Notes: generated from the sequence alone by a model not told the origin. A stretch of 64,000 nucleotides of DNA from an uncultured Prevotellaceae bacterium (GCA_900321965.1 ONYA01000006.1:51303-115302); one strand, 5' to 3'; shown: positions 1-9,180, counted from the first letter of the stretch. Numbers and translations: made by a program.

Positions 1-618
1 CAGGAATTTCGTTCCTTCGGCCACAGGTCCGGTATAGACTGTGACGCCGTCGTCGAGCAGCTGGCGTCCGTCGGCCGACATACGATGGACGATGATGGGA
101 CCAGCGCCATGCTGACTGCGTCCTAAGTAGGCCTGCCCGTCGTCGTCCCAGAAAGGACAGGGGTCTTCCCATTTCTTGACGCTCTTCACGCAATGCAGCT
201 GACTCCACGGGCCACTGGCCTGACGGGCTGTCGACATAAAGAGCCCTTCGTCGGGCGTGCAGAAGAAGACGTAGAAGAGACCGTCGTGATAGCGTATGGC
301 TGGTGCCCACGACCCACCGGCATAGTGGCGGTTCTCGTCCCAGCCGGGCAGACTGAAGCGGTCGTAAATCTGGCTAATGATGCGCCAGTTCACCATATCG
401 TGCGACTCCAGAACCTGCATTCCCAAGTAGTGGAAGTCGGAGGCTACCATATAATAGGTTTCTCCGACGCGGATGACGTCGGGGTCGCTGTAGTCGGCGT
501 TCAGTACGGGGTTCTTATACGTGCCGTTAAGCTGGTCGCCCCACCCTATTGGCTGTTGTGCTGATAGGTTCGGTATGGCCAGCGAGGCGATGATGGCGGT
601 TATGAATTTCTTAATCAT
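1..618 (-). CDS. Glycoside hydrolase family 43 protein, 3' end outside the window
   Basis: Only the first 206 codons are in the window. Residues 1 to about 20 form a signal peptide ending in LSAQ. The motif NPVLNADYSDPDVIR follows; this is the GH43 N-terminal blade, and its second Asp-Pro (SDPD) region carries the catalytic base in the family. YYMVASDFHYLGMQVLES and WEDPCPFWDDDGQAYLGRS are further GH43 blade motifs. Family members are five-bladed propeller arabinofuranosidases, xylosidases or arabinanases, exported to the periplasm or surface. Substrate cannot be fixed from this part. The gene is divergent from the GH28 gene at 686, suggesting one pectin or arabinan locus. The ATG lies only 4 bases after a TATTTTTG promoter box, so the mRNA may be leaderless. 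Confidence 0.85.
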   Translation of the reverse strand, partial: MIKKFITAIIASLAIPNLSAQQPIGWGDQLNGTYKNPVLNADYSDPDVIRVGETYYMVASDFHYLGMQVLESHDMVNWRIISQIYDRFSLPGWDENRHYAGGSWAPAIRYHDGLFYVFFCTPDEGLFMSTARQASGPWSQLHCVKSVKKWEDPCPFWDDDGQAYLGRSQHGAGPIIVHRMSADGRQLLDDGVTVYTGPVAEGTKFL

Positions 619-622
619 GCAG

Positions 623-630
623 CAAAAATA
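623..630 (-). promoter_or_regulatory. -7 box of the GH43 gene
   Basis: TATTTTTG on the minus strand fits the Bacteroidetes -7 consensus TAnnTTTG and ends 4 bases before the ATG. I see no good TTTG -33 box at the usual spacing. Confidence 0.5.
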
Positions 631-672
631 CGTAATTTTTCCGAAAGAACATAGAAAATTCGCGAAAAAAGT

Positions 673-680
673 GTATATTT
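673..680 (+). promoter_or_regulatory. -7 box of the GH28 gene
   Basis: TATATTTG on the plus strand, 5 bases before the ATG at 686. Either the message is leaderless or translation begins at one of the in-frame ATGs at 701 or 707. Confidence 0.5.
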
Positions 681-685
681 GCGGC

Positions 686-2101
686 ATGGAAAGACGAACA
701 ATGAGTATGCTGCTGGCCGGACTGCTGTCGCTAACGATGTCGGCAAAGGATTATAACATCGTTGAGTATGGTGCCAAGAACGATACGACGGTGCTCAGCA
801 CCGAAGCCATCCAGCAGGCCATCGACCGTTGCTCTGAGGCTAGTGGCGGGCGTGTCGTCGTGCCGGCGGGAATGTATATGACGGGGACGCTCGTGCTGCG
901 TAGCCACGTCAACCTCTACTTAGAGCAGGGGGCGACGCTTTACGGCAGCACCCGCTTGGAGGACTACCGCCCGATGAAGACCGACTACGTTTCGCTGCGC
1001 ACGCAGACGGCGACGGTGCAGCTCCTTTATGCTGACCATGTGGAGGACGTGTCCATCGGCGGCTACGGCACCATCGACGGGCGCGGACGAGCCTTCAAGA
1101 AGTTGTCGTGGAACGATGAGGGCATCACCCGTCCTCATCTGCTGCGATTCATCCAGAGCAAGGATGTTTGCATCGAGAACATCACGCTGAAGAACTCCGG
1201 CTGCTGGATGCAGCACTATCTGGCCTGCGACCGCCTGCAGATACGCGGCATCAAGGTACAGAACCGCAACAACTACAACAACGACGCACTCGACCTCGAC
1301 GGCTGCCATGACGTGATTGTAACGGGCATGATAGCCGACAGCGACGACGACGGCATCACGCTGAAGTCGACGTCGCCACGGCTCTGCGAGAACATCCGCA
1401 TCAGCGATTGCGTGGTGAGCAGCCATTGCAACGCCGTGAAGTTGGGTACCGAGACCAACGGCGGTTTCCGCAACATCAGCATCAGCGGCATCGTCGTCAA
1501 GCCCAGCAGCGACCAGTCGACCCAGTTCTTCGGTGCTCCGTCGAAGATTGGCACGTCGGCCATCTCGTTGGAGATTGTCGACGGTGGCACGATGGAGAAT
1601 GTCAGCGTCTCGGATTTCATCGTCGAGGGTACGGAGTCGCCTATCTTCATCCGTCTGGCCAACCGTGGACGCGGCTACAAGCTACGCGGCGGTGACGGCA
1701 CACTGAGCGGCAACGGCAATGACGACACCATCGCCGAGCTCATTCCCATCGACCACGTAGGGACGATGCGTGGCCTGCATCTGAGCAATATCAGCGTGCG
1801 CAACGCTGGTCCTGTCGGGTGTAGCATCACGGGGCTGCCAGGCCATCCCGTCGAGGACGTCTGGTTGACGAACATTACCATCCACCACAAGGGTGGCATC
1901 ACGCAATCTGACCTTCCAAAGATTAACGAGGCTCTGCAGGACGAAAAGGAGAAGGAATATCCCGAGGCCACGATGTGGGGCAACCTCCCCGCTAAAGGCT
2001 TCTTCGTTCGCCACGCCCGCCACGTCACCTTCCACAATGTAGAGGTAACCACTACCCTACCCGACGAGCGGCCGCTGTATGTTCGAATTGACGAAAACTA
2101 A
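686..2101 (+). CDS. Glycoside hydrolase family 28 (polygalacturonase-like) protein
   Basis: 471 residues from the ATG at 686; a short signal peptide (LLAGLLSLTMSA) follows. The fold is a right-handed beta-helix. GH28 catalytic motifs are present: N199-D200 and D203/D205 in NNDALDLDG (in place of NTDG), D220-D221-D222-G in SDDDGITLKS, and H247 in SHCNAVKLG. The lack of a classical RIK motif is common in Bacteroidales members. These enzymes cut polygalacturonan or rhamnogalacturonan by inverting hydrolysis; the exact substrate is not decided here. A start upstream of 686 would extend through the promoter box and is rejected. The envelope protein at 2114 follows after 12 bases, so the two are probably co-transcribed. 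Confidence 0.88.
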   Translation: MERRTMSMLLAGLLSLTMSAKDYNIVEYGAKNDTTVLSTEAIQQAIDRCSEASGGRVVVPAGMYMTGTLVLRSHVNLYLEQGATLYGSTRLEDYRPMKTDYVSLRTQTATVQLLYADHVEDVSIGGYGTIDGRGRAFKKLSWNDEGITRPHLLRFIQSKDVCIENITLKNSGCWMQHYLACDRLQIRGIKVQNRNNYNNDALDLDGCHDVIVTGMIADSDDDGITLKSTSPRLCENIRISDCVVSSHCNAVKLGTETNGGFRNISISGIVVKPSSDQSTQFFGAPSKIGTSAISLEIVDGGTMENVSVSDFIVEGTESPIFIRLANRGRGYKLRGGDGTLSGNGNDDTIAELIPIDHVGTMRGLHLSNISVRNAGPVGCSITGLPGHPVEDVWLTNITIHHKGGITQSDLPKINEALQDEKEKEYPEATMWGNLPAKGFFVRHARHVTFHNVEVTTTLPDERPLYVRIDEN

Positions 2102-2113
2102 ACTAATAAGCAA

Positions 2114-3325
2114 ATGAAAAGAGGAATTTTATTGTTTTACTTGCTGCTGATGCTGTTGGACGCGATGGCACAGAAGACAGTCATCAGCGGTGTCGTTGTA
2201 AACAGCGCTACAGGACGTGCTATTGAGGGTGCTAATGTGACGGCTGAAGGGCTGTCGGTAGTTACCAACGGCGACGGCTACTTCGTTCTCAAGAGCGATG
2301 CAAAGATTGAGACGATAGCCGTGTCGCATATCGGCTATCGCTTGAAACGTGTCAGCGTCGACGGGCTGTCGGCGGAAAACCAGAAGATACGGTTGGAGCC
2401 AATGGCCATACAACTGCGCGAAGTGCTGGTGGTGGCTGATAATCCGCGAGAGCTGGTCAATGCCGCCATCCGTAAGATTCCCCAGAACTATAGCCCTACG
2501 CCCGAGCTGTACCATTGTTTCTATCGCGAGACGGCGATGAAGCGACAGCACTTTATCTGTGTGGCCGAAGGTGTGGTTGATATGTACAAGACGAGCTACC
2601 AGAAGGGTAACGGCCGCGACGGAGTCGCCATCAGCAAGGGTCGTCGGCTGCTTAGTCCGAAGCGTGGCGACACGCTTACCGTCAAGGTATTGGGCGGTCC
2701 TGTGGCACCCGTTCAGCTCGACGTAGTGAAGAATACCGACTTCCTGCTGAATTCCGAGGAACTGGATCATTACGAACTGAAGATGGAGGTGCCAACGAGC
2801 ATTGCCGACCGTAGCCAGTATGTCATCAGCCTCACGCCGAGGATGAAGCTGCCGTATGCGCTCCATTTCGGGAAACTGTATATCGATCGTGAGACCTTGG
2901 CTTTCACCCGTGTGGAACTGACGCTCGATATGAGCGACCGCCAAAAGGCTACTGACGTGATGCTTATCAAGAAGCCGCTGGGCGTACGCTTCAAACCTAA
3001 GGAGATGTCGTTGCTGGTTGATTACCGTCAGGGGGCTGACGGTTTGTCACGCATCAGCTATATCCGTACTACGCTGCGTTTCAACTGCGACTGGAAGCGG
3101 AGACTTTTTTCAACCTCGTTTGCCACATTCTGCGAACTGGCTGTCATCAGTAGCACCAACCGCGACGTGCAGCCTATTCGGGGTCGTGAGACGTTTGACC
3201 AGCGCGATGCTTTCTTCGACAAAGTAGACTATTTCCGCGCCCCCGACTTCTGGCAAGACTATAACATCATCGAGCCAACGGAATCGCTCGACAAGGCCGT
3301 CCAACGCTTGCTGAAGAAGTATTGA
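2114..3325 (+). CDS. Carboxypeptidase-regulatory-like domain envelope protein
   Basis: 403 residues. A signal peptide (about residues 1-19, ending MAQ) is followed by a carboxypeptidase D regulatory-like beta-sandwich (about 20-100: VISGVVVNSATGRAIEGANV, NGDGYFVL). This domain is common at the N-terminus of Bacteroidetes envelope proteins. The remaining 300 residues (from LREVLVVADNPRELVNAA) match a family often found as single-copy envelope proteins of unknown role. There is no TonB plug and no C-terminal barrel, so it is not a full receptor. It lies 12 bases after the GH28 gene and probably shares its transcript. The exact function is unknown. Confidence 0.7.
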   Translation: MKRGILLFYLLLMLLDAMAQKTVISGVVVNSATGRAIEGANVTAEGLSVVTNGDGYFVLKSDAKIETIAVSHIGYRLKRVSVDGLSAENQKIRLEPMAIQLREVLVVADNPRELVNAAIRKIPQNYSPTPELYHCFYRETAMKRQHFICVAEGVVDMYKTSYQKGNGRDGVAISKGRRLLSPKRGDTLTVKVLGGPVAPVQLDVVKNTDFLLNSEELDHYELKMEVPTSIADRSQYVISLTPRMKLPYALHFGKLYIDRETLAFTRVELTLDMSDRQKATDVMLIKKPLGVRFKPKEMSLLVDYRQGADGLSRISYIRTTLRFNCDWKRRLFSTSFATFCELAVISSTNRDVQPIRGRETFDQRDAFFDKVDYFRAPDFWQDYNIIEPTESLDKAVQRLLKKY

Positions 3326-3379
3326 GATCTTCAATCTCCGTTCGCCTATTTGATCCCATACTACGAATTCCGCATTTTA

Positions 3380-3815
3380 GGGTGTCAGGGTGACAGAATG
3401 CCGATGTACAGGGCGTCTGCACCCTTTTTTGAGGGTGACAAGGGTGACAGGAGGGTGACAGGTTTTTAAATTTCTCTACGTTTGCAACAAGCTTACGGTT
3501 TCCTCGTCACCTTACGACCGATGGTCTTCTGCTGGAAGGCCCTTGAATTCTCGAGAGAATTTGGAAGTTTATCGGTAGCAAACGTTTGCTTTGTCGGTAG
3601 CAAAGCCTCAAATTCTCTCGAGAATTTAAAAACAGCAAGCGCAGAATCTTCGTCTTGTGCCGTTACCCCCATCGGGTTAGGCGGTACTAAAAGCACCAGT
3701 TTTTACCCATTTTGTCGTTGTGCGCGCCAACACCTGTCACCCTCCTGTCACCCTTGTCACCCTTGAAAAAGGGTGCAGACGCCCTGTACATCGGTGTTCT
3801 GTCACCCTGACACCC
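3380..3815. repeat. Nested inverted-repeat element in a 621-base intergenic region
   Basis: Two arms of about 83 bases, 3380-3462 and 3732-3815, are reverse complements with about four mismatches. Each arm holds GGGTGACA-type tandem units. The 269-base centre holds a second inverted pair around AATTCTCGAGAGAATT (near 3546-3561 and 3610-3625) and the direct repeat CGGTAGCAAA. Short reading frames through it (3482-3766 plus, 3493-3696 minus) are made mostly of repeat sequence and are not called as genes. It could be a miniature mobile element or a very large hairpin; no transposase is nearby. Outside the arms, 3326-3946 holds only the bcp promoter. Confidence 0.8.
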
Positions 3816-3893
3816 TATTTTTACAAAAATCTATAGAACAATGTGTAGGGTTTGAATCATTTTTCTCTAAATAGCCATCTTTTTACCAAATTC

Positions 3894-3925
3894 TTTGGAG
3901 ATATTGTTTTTTTCTTCTAAATTTG
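3894..3925 (+). promoter_or_regulatory. Promoter of bcp
   Basis: TTTG at 3894-3897, 20 bases, then TAAATTTG at 3918-3925. This fits the Bacteroidetes -33/-7 consensus. The ATG is 21 bases downstream. Confidence 0.65.
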
Positions 3926-3946
3926 TACCGCTAAAAACAAAAGACT

Positions 3947-4405
3947 ATGAATATTGGAGATAAAGCGCCCGAGATTCTGGGCAAGGACGAACAGGGACGA
4001 GACATCCGTCTGAGTGATTATAAAGGCCGTAAGTTAGTGCTCTACTTCTATCCGAAAGACAATACCAGCGGCTGCACCGCCGAAGCCTGCAGTCTGCGCG
4101 ACCATTATGGCGAACTGCAGGGCAGCGGATACGAGGTGGTTGGCGTGAGCAAGGATTCTGCCGCCTCGCACGTGAAGTTTAAGGAGAAGCACTCCCTACC
4201 CTTCCCGCTGATTGCCGACGTTGACCGGACGCTGATGGAGGCGATGGGTGCCTGGGGCGAGAAGACGATGTATGGCAAGAAGACGATGGGCACCATCCGC
4301 ACCACTTTTATTATTAACGAAGAGGGCATCATCGAAAAGATTTTTGTGGGCAAACAAGTGAAGACCAAGGAGCACGCCGAACAGATATTGAACAATGGAG
4401 AGTAA
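3947..4405 (+). CDS. bcp: Thioredoxin-dependent thiol peroxidase (Bcp-type peroxiredoxin)
   Basis: 152 residues, normal for the Bcp/PrxQ family. It reduces hydrogen peroxide and organic hydroperoxides in the cytoplasm using thioredoxin. The active-site segment is YPKDNTSGCTAEACSLRD, with the peroxidatic Cys at about C43 and the resolving Cys five residues on at C48, the atypical two-cysteine arrangement of this family. A promoter lies directly upstream. The stop codon overlaps the start of the SNF2 helicase gene by 11 bases, suggesting translational coupling. Confidence 0.93.
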   Translation: MNIGDKAPEILGKDEQGRDIRLSDYKGRKLVLYFYPKDNTSGCTAEACSLRDHYGELQGSGYEVVGVSKDSAASHVKFKEKHSLPFPLIADVDRTLMEAMGAWGEKTMYGKKTMGTIRTTFIINEEGIIEKIFVGKQVKTKEHAEQILNNGE

Positions 4406-7190
4406 TTTCCTCAGCCAGTTTCATAAGACTGCGTTTCGTGCGACAGACCTTTCGAGGGGCCTTGGGAAGACAACCATCTTGTTCAAGCTAACGTTCGAAC
4501 GAGGTGCTACGGTCAGCGTTGTCGACGATAAAGGTAACGCCATCACTCCTGACTACAAGCAGTATCAGGGTGAGACATTCAACGTGTTGCGCATCATTGA
4601 CAACATCCGCCAGGAACAGGCGATGCGCATCAGCTGGGATATAGACGAAGACAACGGCATCCGGCTGCACGACTACCCCTACCTGCTCTTCGCCCTGCTG
4701 CGCTGCGACAACCTCGTAGACAGCCAGCTGAAGCCTGTCAAGGTGAGCGACACGCCCGCTACGATAGGTCTGCTGATTCTGACAGACAAAGGTCAATGTA
4801 CGCCAATGCTCTTTGCCCGTGTCGAAGGTCAGCCGCCACAAATATTCGAGTTGCTGAGCGATGTCTTCGCATTGGTTGGTGACACTATCTGCCCCATTGC
4901 CTCGTTAGGCGAGAACTATCTGCGTATCGGCTTCTTTAAGGAAAACTTCCCCCGTACACTGTTGGAGCAATACCTGTCGGTGTTCTACTCATACATCGAC
5001 AATGTTGACCTCGACTTTGAGGACTACCAGCTTGTACGTTCAGAACAGACGGTGACAACCGTGCCGACGATTATTATCGAGAAGGTAGACGCCGATATGG
5101 CTCTCTACCTGCGACTGGCCTACACTCTGCCAGGCACCGATGCCGATTTTGCTGAACGTTTCGACTTGACGTGTCTCGCCACGCTGACTATGGAGCATCA
5201 GGTGCTGCTGCGCCGCATCGTACATACCGACGAGGCTCAGGACGAAGCCGAACTACGCAAAACCATCATCGCCTATGCGCCAACGAAGACTGCGGCCAAG
5301 GATGTCTGGGACGGCGGTGGCGAATTTATTATTCCGCAGGACGTAGCCGGCCCATTCCTGCTACAGGCGCTGCCGCAGCTGGTGCGCCGCTACCAGCTGC
5401 TCGGTGCCGAACGGCTGAAGGACTACAAGGTAAAGCCCATCCAGCCGAAGATGAACCTGAAGCTGTCGTCGGGCATTGACTTCCTCGAAGGCTCGGCCAC
5501 CATCGACATCGAGGGTCAGGAAATGTCGCTCCGCTCGTTCCTGCAGCAGTATAACAAGCAGAAGTACGTCACGCTGAGCGACGGTCAGCGCGGACTGGTC
5601 GACGAGCAATACGTGAAGCGACTGGAGCGCATCTTCCGTAAGGTGGAGAAGGGCGACAAGGTCAAGGTGTCGTTCTTCGATCTGCCGGAGATAGAGAGCC
5701 TGTTGGCGGAGAAGCTCGAAGGGAAAACCTTCGAGCACTATCGTGGGTTCTATGAGGGCTTTAACCAGCTGGCCTCGAAGCGACTCTCGACGACGGGTGT
5801 CAACGCCAAGCTGCGCAACTATCAGAAGGAGGGTGTGAAGTGGATCAACTATCTCTACGAGAATAATTTCGGTGGTTGTTTGGCCGACGATATGGGACTT
5901 GGTAAGACGCTACAGACCATCACGATGCTGACCAAGGTGTACAAAAGACCCACCCCCAACCCCTCCCCTACCCTCATCATCATGCCCCGTTCGCTGCTCT
6001 TCAACTGGCAGGACGAGCTGAAGAAGTTTGCGCCCCAGCTGACCTACTACACCTACTACGGCCAGCAACGCGACCTGAAGGAGGCCATGAAGCAGCAGCT
6101 GATACTGACCACCTACGCCTTAGTGCGCAACGACATAGAGCAGTTCCGTGAGCAGGAGTTCCATTACATCATCCTCGACGAGTCGCAGAACATCAAGAAC
6201 CTGCAGTCGCAAACGACGCAGGCCGTCCTGCTACTCAACGGCCAGCACCGTCTGGCGCTGAGCGGCACGCCTATAGAGAACAACCTGACGGAGCTTTACT
6301 CGCTCTACCGCTTCCTGAATCCCGCCATGCTTGGCACACTCGATGACTTCAACCGCCAGTATGCCTCGCCCATCCAGCACGATGCCGACAAGGAGGCTAC
6401 CGAATCGCTGCGCCGTAAGATATTCCCCTTCATGCTGCGCCGTCTGAAGAAGGACGTGCTCAAGGAGTTGCCCGACCGTATGGAGCAGACGCTCTACGTC
6501 GAGATGGAACCCAGTCATGCGCAGTTCTACGAAGAGCGCCGCCGCTACTATCAGCAGGCCATCCAGCAGAGTATCAAGACACAGGGTCTGGAGAAGTCGC
6601 AGATGATGATGTTCCAAGCCCTTTCCGAACTGCGCCGTATCGCCTCAGTACCCGAGAGTCTGAGCGACGGTGCCATCGCTTCACCCAAGATTCCGCTGCT
6701 TTGCGAGCAGGTGGAAGAGGCTGTGGCAGGCGGTCATAAGGTGGTCATCTTCTTCAACTTCATTGCCGGTATCGAACTCGTCGGCGAACGCCTGACGGAG
6801 TTGGGCATCGACTACACCACGATGACAGGTTCCACCCGCGACCGTCGTGCCGTTGTGGAGCGCTTCCAGAACGACCCCGGTTGCCGTGCCCTGCTGATGA
6901 CGTTGAAGACAGGCGGTGTCGGGTTGAACCTCACCGTTGCCGATACTGTCTACATCTTCGAACCGTGGTGGAATAAGGCCGCCGAGGAGCAGGCCATCAA
7001 TCGCTTGCATCGTATTGGCCAGAAGGCTAAGGTGATGAGCTATGCCCTCATTACCCGCGACACCATCGAAGAAAAAATCCGCCTGCTGCAACAGCAGAAG
7101 CAGGACCTCGCCGACAGTCTCATTACTGGCGATGCTGCCATCACGAAGCGGTTGACAGAGGAGGACATTAAGTACATCTTTGGGAATTGA
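4395..7190 (+). CDS. SNF2-family DEAD-box-like ATPase/helicase
   Basis: 931 residues. The C-terminal half is a complete SNF2 motor: motif I DDMGLGKT (about 498-505), motif II DESQ (595-598) in place of DEAH, motif III SGTPIENN (623 on), and motif VI NRLHRIGQ ending at about 880. The first 450 residues are a poorly conserved N-terminal region typical of bacterial HepA-like SNF2 proteins. The enzyme probably translocates on double-stranded DNA and remodels protein-DNA complexes. At about residue 516 a Pro-rich PTPNPSPT segment interrupts the motor between motifs I and Ia, and looks like a translated GC-rich repeat. The gene is coupled to bcp upstream. A heptamer repeat covers its stop codon and leads to the 630-codon gene. 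Confidence 0.88.
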   Translation: MESNFLSQFHKTAFRATDLSRGLGKTTILFKLTFERGATVSVVDDKGNAITPDYKQYQGETFNVLRIIDNIRQEQAMRISWDIDEDNGIRLHDYPYLLFALLRCDNLVDSQLKPVKVSDTPATIGLLILTDKGQCTPMLFARVEGQPPQIFELLSDVFALVGDTICPIASLGENYLRIGFFKENFPRTLLEQYLSVFYSYIDNVDLDFEDYQLVRSEQTVTTVPTIIIEKVDADMALYLRLAYTLPGTDADFAERFDLTCLATLTMEHQVLLRRIVHTDEAQDEAELRKTIIAYAPTKTAAKDVWDGGGEFIIPQDVAGPFLLQALPQLVRRYQLLGAERLKDYKVKPIQPKMNLKLSSGIDFLEGSATIDIEGQEMSLRSFLQQYNKQKYVTLSDGQRGLVDEQYVKRLERIFRKVEKGDKVKVSFFDLPEIESLLAEKLEGKTFEHYRGFYEGFNQLASKRLSTTGVNAKLRNYQKEGVKWINYLYENNFGGCLADDMGLGKTLQTITMLTKVYKRPTPNPSPTLIIMPRSLLFNWQDELKKFAPQLTYYTYYGQQRDLKEAMKQQLILTTYALVRNDIEQFREQEFHYIILDESQNIKNLQSQTTQAVLLLNGQHRLALSGTPIENNLTELYSLYRFLNPAMLGTLDDFNRQYASPIQHDADKEATESLRRKIFPFMLRRLKKDVLKELPDRMEQTLYVEMEPSHAQFYEERRRYYQQAIQQSIKTQGLEKSQMMMFQALSELRRIASVPESLSDGAIASPKIPLLCEQVEEAVAGGHKVVIFFNFIAGIELVGERLTELGIDYTTMTGSTRDRRAVVERFQNDPGCRALLMTLKTGGVGLNLTVADTVYIFEPWWNKAAEEQAINRLHRIGQKAKVMSYALITRDTIEEKIRLLQQQKQDLADSLITGDAAITKRLTEEDIKYIFGN

Positions 7191-7234
7191 AGATTGAAGA
7201 TTGAAAATTGAAGATTGAAGATTGAAGATTGAAG
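7186..7234 (+). repeat. Seven tandem ATTGAAG heptamers before the 630-codon gene
   Basis: Seven units of ATTGAAG (the third is ATTGAAA) fill the whole gap between the helicase and the next gene. The first unit contains the helicase stop codon, and the last unit is 1 base from the ATG at 7236. The array therefore occupies the ribosome-binding region. Copy-number changes would alter the spacing between the two genes, so it could tune or switch expression of the second. Confidence 0.85.
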
Positions 7235-7235
7235 A

Positions 7236-9128
7236 ATGGCACAAACAGATATATTTGGAAATACCGTTCCCACACTGCCTACCCTCGTGCTTGAAGAGCC
7301 TACCGCCGAGCATTGGGGCGATATCATCAGCTTCTTAGAGGGCCGTTGCAACAAAAACCAGCTGCTCAACTATGGCGAGGCGTTCATCCCGTGGATTAGC
7401 AAGTATGGCAAGGTGATGCGCCGCACCCGAAACGGACGTATCGTTGAGGCTACGGAGGCCACGCTGATGACGAAGAGCAATTCGTCGAAACACGTTATTG
7501 CCCAAGGTGTGGCCCTCATCCTGTCCAGCGATGAGAACCTGAAGTTGTACGTCGACTCGTTGAGCGACGAAATGAAAGAGTTGTGGCGTACGATACTCTT
7601 CAAGGTGTTTGTCACCCAGAAGGAAGCCAAAAAGATACTCAAGACCACCAGCAACCTGTTCAGTCAGGAGCGGTCGTATTATTACTATAGCGACAAGGTT
7701 GTCTGGAACAAACGTGAGTATGGCTGGTTCAGTACGGAGAGTTTCCGCTCAGCCGAACTTAGTCGCTATGGCTATCGCGACTATGAGAGCTACATTACCG
7801 TCAGTCCTGCCGTTCACGCCCTCTTCTTGCCTATCTTCTACCCCGAAGCCTTCGACGAGGAGGTAGGACTCAACGAACTGCCCGAAGGTCACTATCGAAC
7901 CATTAATCTTGAAGCCGAAAGCCAAGTACACTATCAGCTGTTCTGCGGACTCTACCAGCAAGGCGAGTTCCCGCTGAAGAAGAAAGGTGTGGGCACGGCC
8001 GACATGAAGCGCGGCCAGAAAAAGTTAGCGCTGACAGAGTTCTTCCCAGGCGACACCACCGAGTTCCGTACCAATCTGCGTGCCTTCTCCTACATACAGC
8101 AGCTGACGCTTGCCAAGCAATTCCTCATCAAGAGCGGCAATCCGTCGTATGAAGACGTGATGCGCACGTTGTTTTGTGAGTATTCATCTCTTGGCAATTG
8201 GCTGCTTAATCTGCTCTATCCGCACATCAAAGGTCTGCGACAGCAGATGACCTACTACGGCCGTCACGGCAAACTCTGCCACAAGATGCTCACTTGGCTG
8301 CGCGAAGAGTCCGACCGCTGGGTCAGCATACGCGACATCTACCTGAAGATTTTTGGTCTTGAGAATGGCGAGAACAGTTCGCGCTTCACGACCCTTGTGT
8401 TCTATCCAAGAGACGAGCAGTCGAACACAGAGATGATCAACGAATACACGGGACAACAGATAGCAGCCAACAGCTATGCGATGGAGTTTGGCTATACGGG
8501 ATTGCAGATGTGTGCCTTCCTCATGGCCAGTGTCGGTGTGGCGGAAATAGCCATCAACGAAGACCAGAACCTCAACCTGTCGCCCGTCGATGCCGTTGAA
8601 TACGTCCGTCTCACACCGTTGGGCCGTTATGCGTTAGACTTGACCAACGACTACGATGCTCCTGAACAGGAGCACATCGCCTACTTCGAACTCGACCCCG
8701 AACGGCTCATCATCCGTTCGCTTGTAGAGCCTAACCCCTACGCCCAGCTGCTGACAGACACCAGCATCGCCATCTCCAAGAACCGTTTTGAGACCTCTGC
8801 CCTCTCGTTCCTCTCCAGCTGCCACACCAAGAGCGACGTGGAGTCGAAAATCAAGATCTTCCAGCAGTTTATCTCCAGCGACCTGCCCCCACTCTGGAAG
8901 CAGTTCTTCCAGTCGCTGCTGCAGCATTGTAATCCGCTGCAGGAAGATCGTACCAGCTACAAGCTCTACACGCTCGACGCTCAGAACCGCGACCTGGTGC
9001 AACTGGTCACCACCGACCCGTCATTGCGGCAGTTGATCGTCCGCGCCGAGGGTTATCGCATCTTGGTGAAGCAGGACGACATCAAGAAGTTTGAGATTCA
9101 GCTGAAGAAGCACGGCTATCTGTTGTGA
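7236..9128 (+). CDS. Conserved hypothetical protein, probable partner of the SNF2 helicase
   Basis: 630 residues with no signal peptide or membrane span, so cytoplasmic. I do not recognise a catalytic motif. The last 30 residues (EGYRILVKQDDIKKFEIQLK then KHGYLL) resemble the end of the XPB/Ssl2 N-terminal-like, helicase-associated domain; this is inference from memory. The middle is rich in predicted helices with possible winged-helix segments. It directly follows the SNF2 gene with only the heptamer array between them, and no terminator is visible, so the two are probably co-transcribed and may act together on DNA. Confidence 0.6.
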   Translation: MAQTDIFGNTVPTLPTLVLEEPTAEHWGDIISFLEGRCNKNQLLNYGEAFIPWISKYGKVMRRTRNGRIVEATEATLMTKSNSSKHVIAQGVALILSSDENLKLYVDSLSDEMKELWRTILFKVFVTQKEAKKILKTTSNLFSQERSYYYYSDKVVWNKREYGWFSTESFRSAELSRYGYRDYESYITVSPAVHALFLPIFYPEAFDEEVGLNELPEGHYRTINLEAESQVHYQLFCGLYQQGEFPLKKKGVGTADMKRGQKKLALTEFFPGDTTEFRTNLRAFSYIQQLTLAKQFLIKSGNPSYEDVMRTLFCEYSSLGNWLLNLLYPHIKGLRQQMTYYGRHGKLCHKMLTWLREESDRWVSIRDIYLKIFGLENGENSSRFTTLVFYPRDEQSNTEMINEYTGQQIAANSYAMEFGYTGLQMCAFLMASVGVAEIAINEDQNLNLSPVDAVEYVRLTPLGRYALDLTNDYDAPEQEHIAYFELDPERLIIRSLVEPNPYAQLLTDTSIAISKNRFETSALSFLSSCHTKSDVESKIKIFQQFISSDLPPLWKQFFQSLLQHCNPLQEDRTSYKLYTLDAQNRDLVQLVTTDPSLRQLIVRAEGYRILVKQDDIKKFEIQLKKHGYLL

Positions 9129-9147
9129 CGTGAGATTTTTCTGAGCG

Positions 9148-9180
9148 GCCGTTACGTTTTCACGAGTTAAAATTTGGTTA
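9148..9180. repeat. Copy of a dispersed ACGTTTTCACGAG-type repeat
   Basis: GGCCGTTACGTTTTCACGAG is followed by TTAAAATTTGG. Related copies, in the opposite orientation for the first part, are at 43141-43188 and 48155-48202. Here the final TTTG doubles as the -33 box of mutS. Confidence 0.5.

Noticed and set aside
3482-3766. A 94-codon plus frame (and a 67-codon minus frame) in the intergenic element
   Set aside because: Both are composed of inverted and direct repeats and have no start signals of their own.
7040-7369. A minus frame with repeated SSIFNLQ residues
   Set aside because: The repeats are only the translated ATTGAAG array; flanking codons oppose two real genes.
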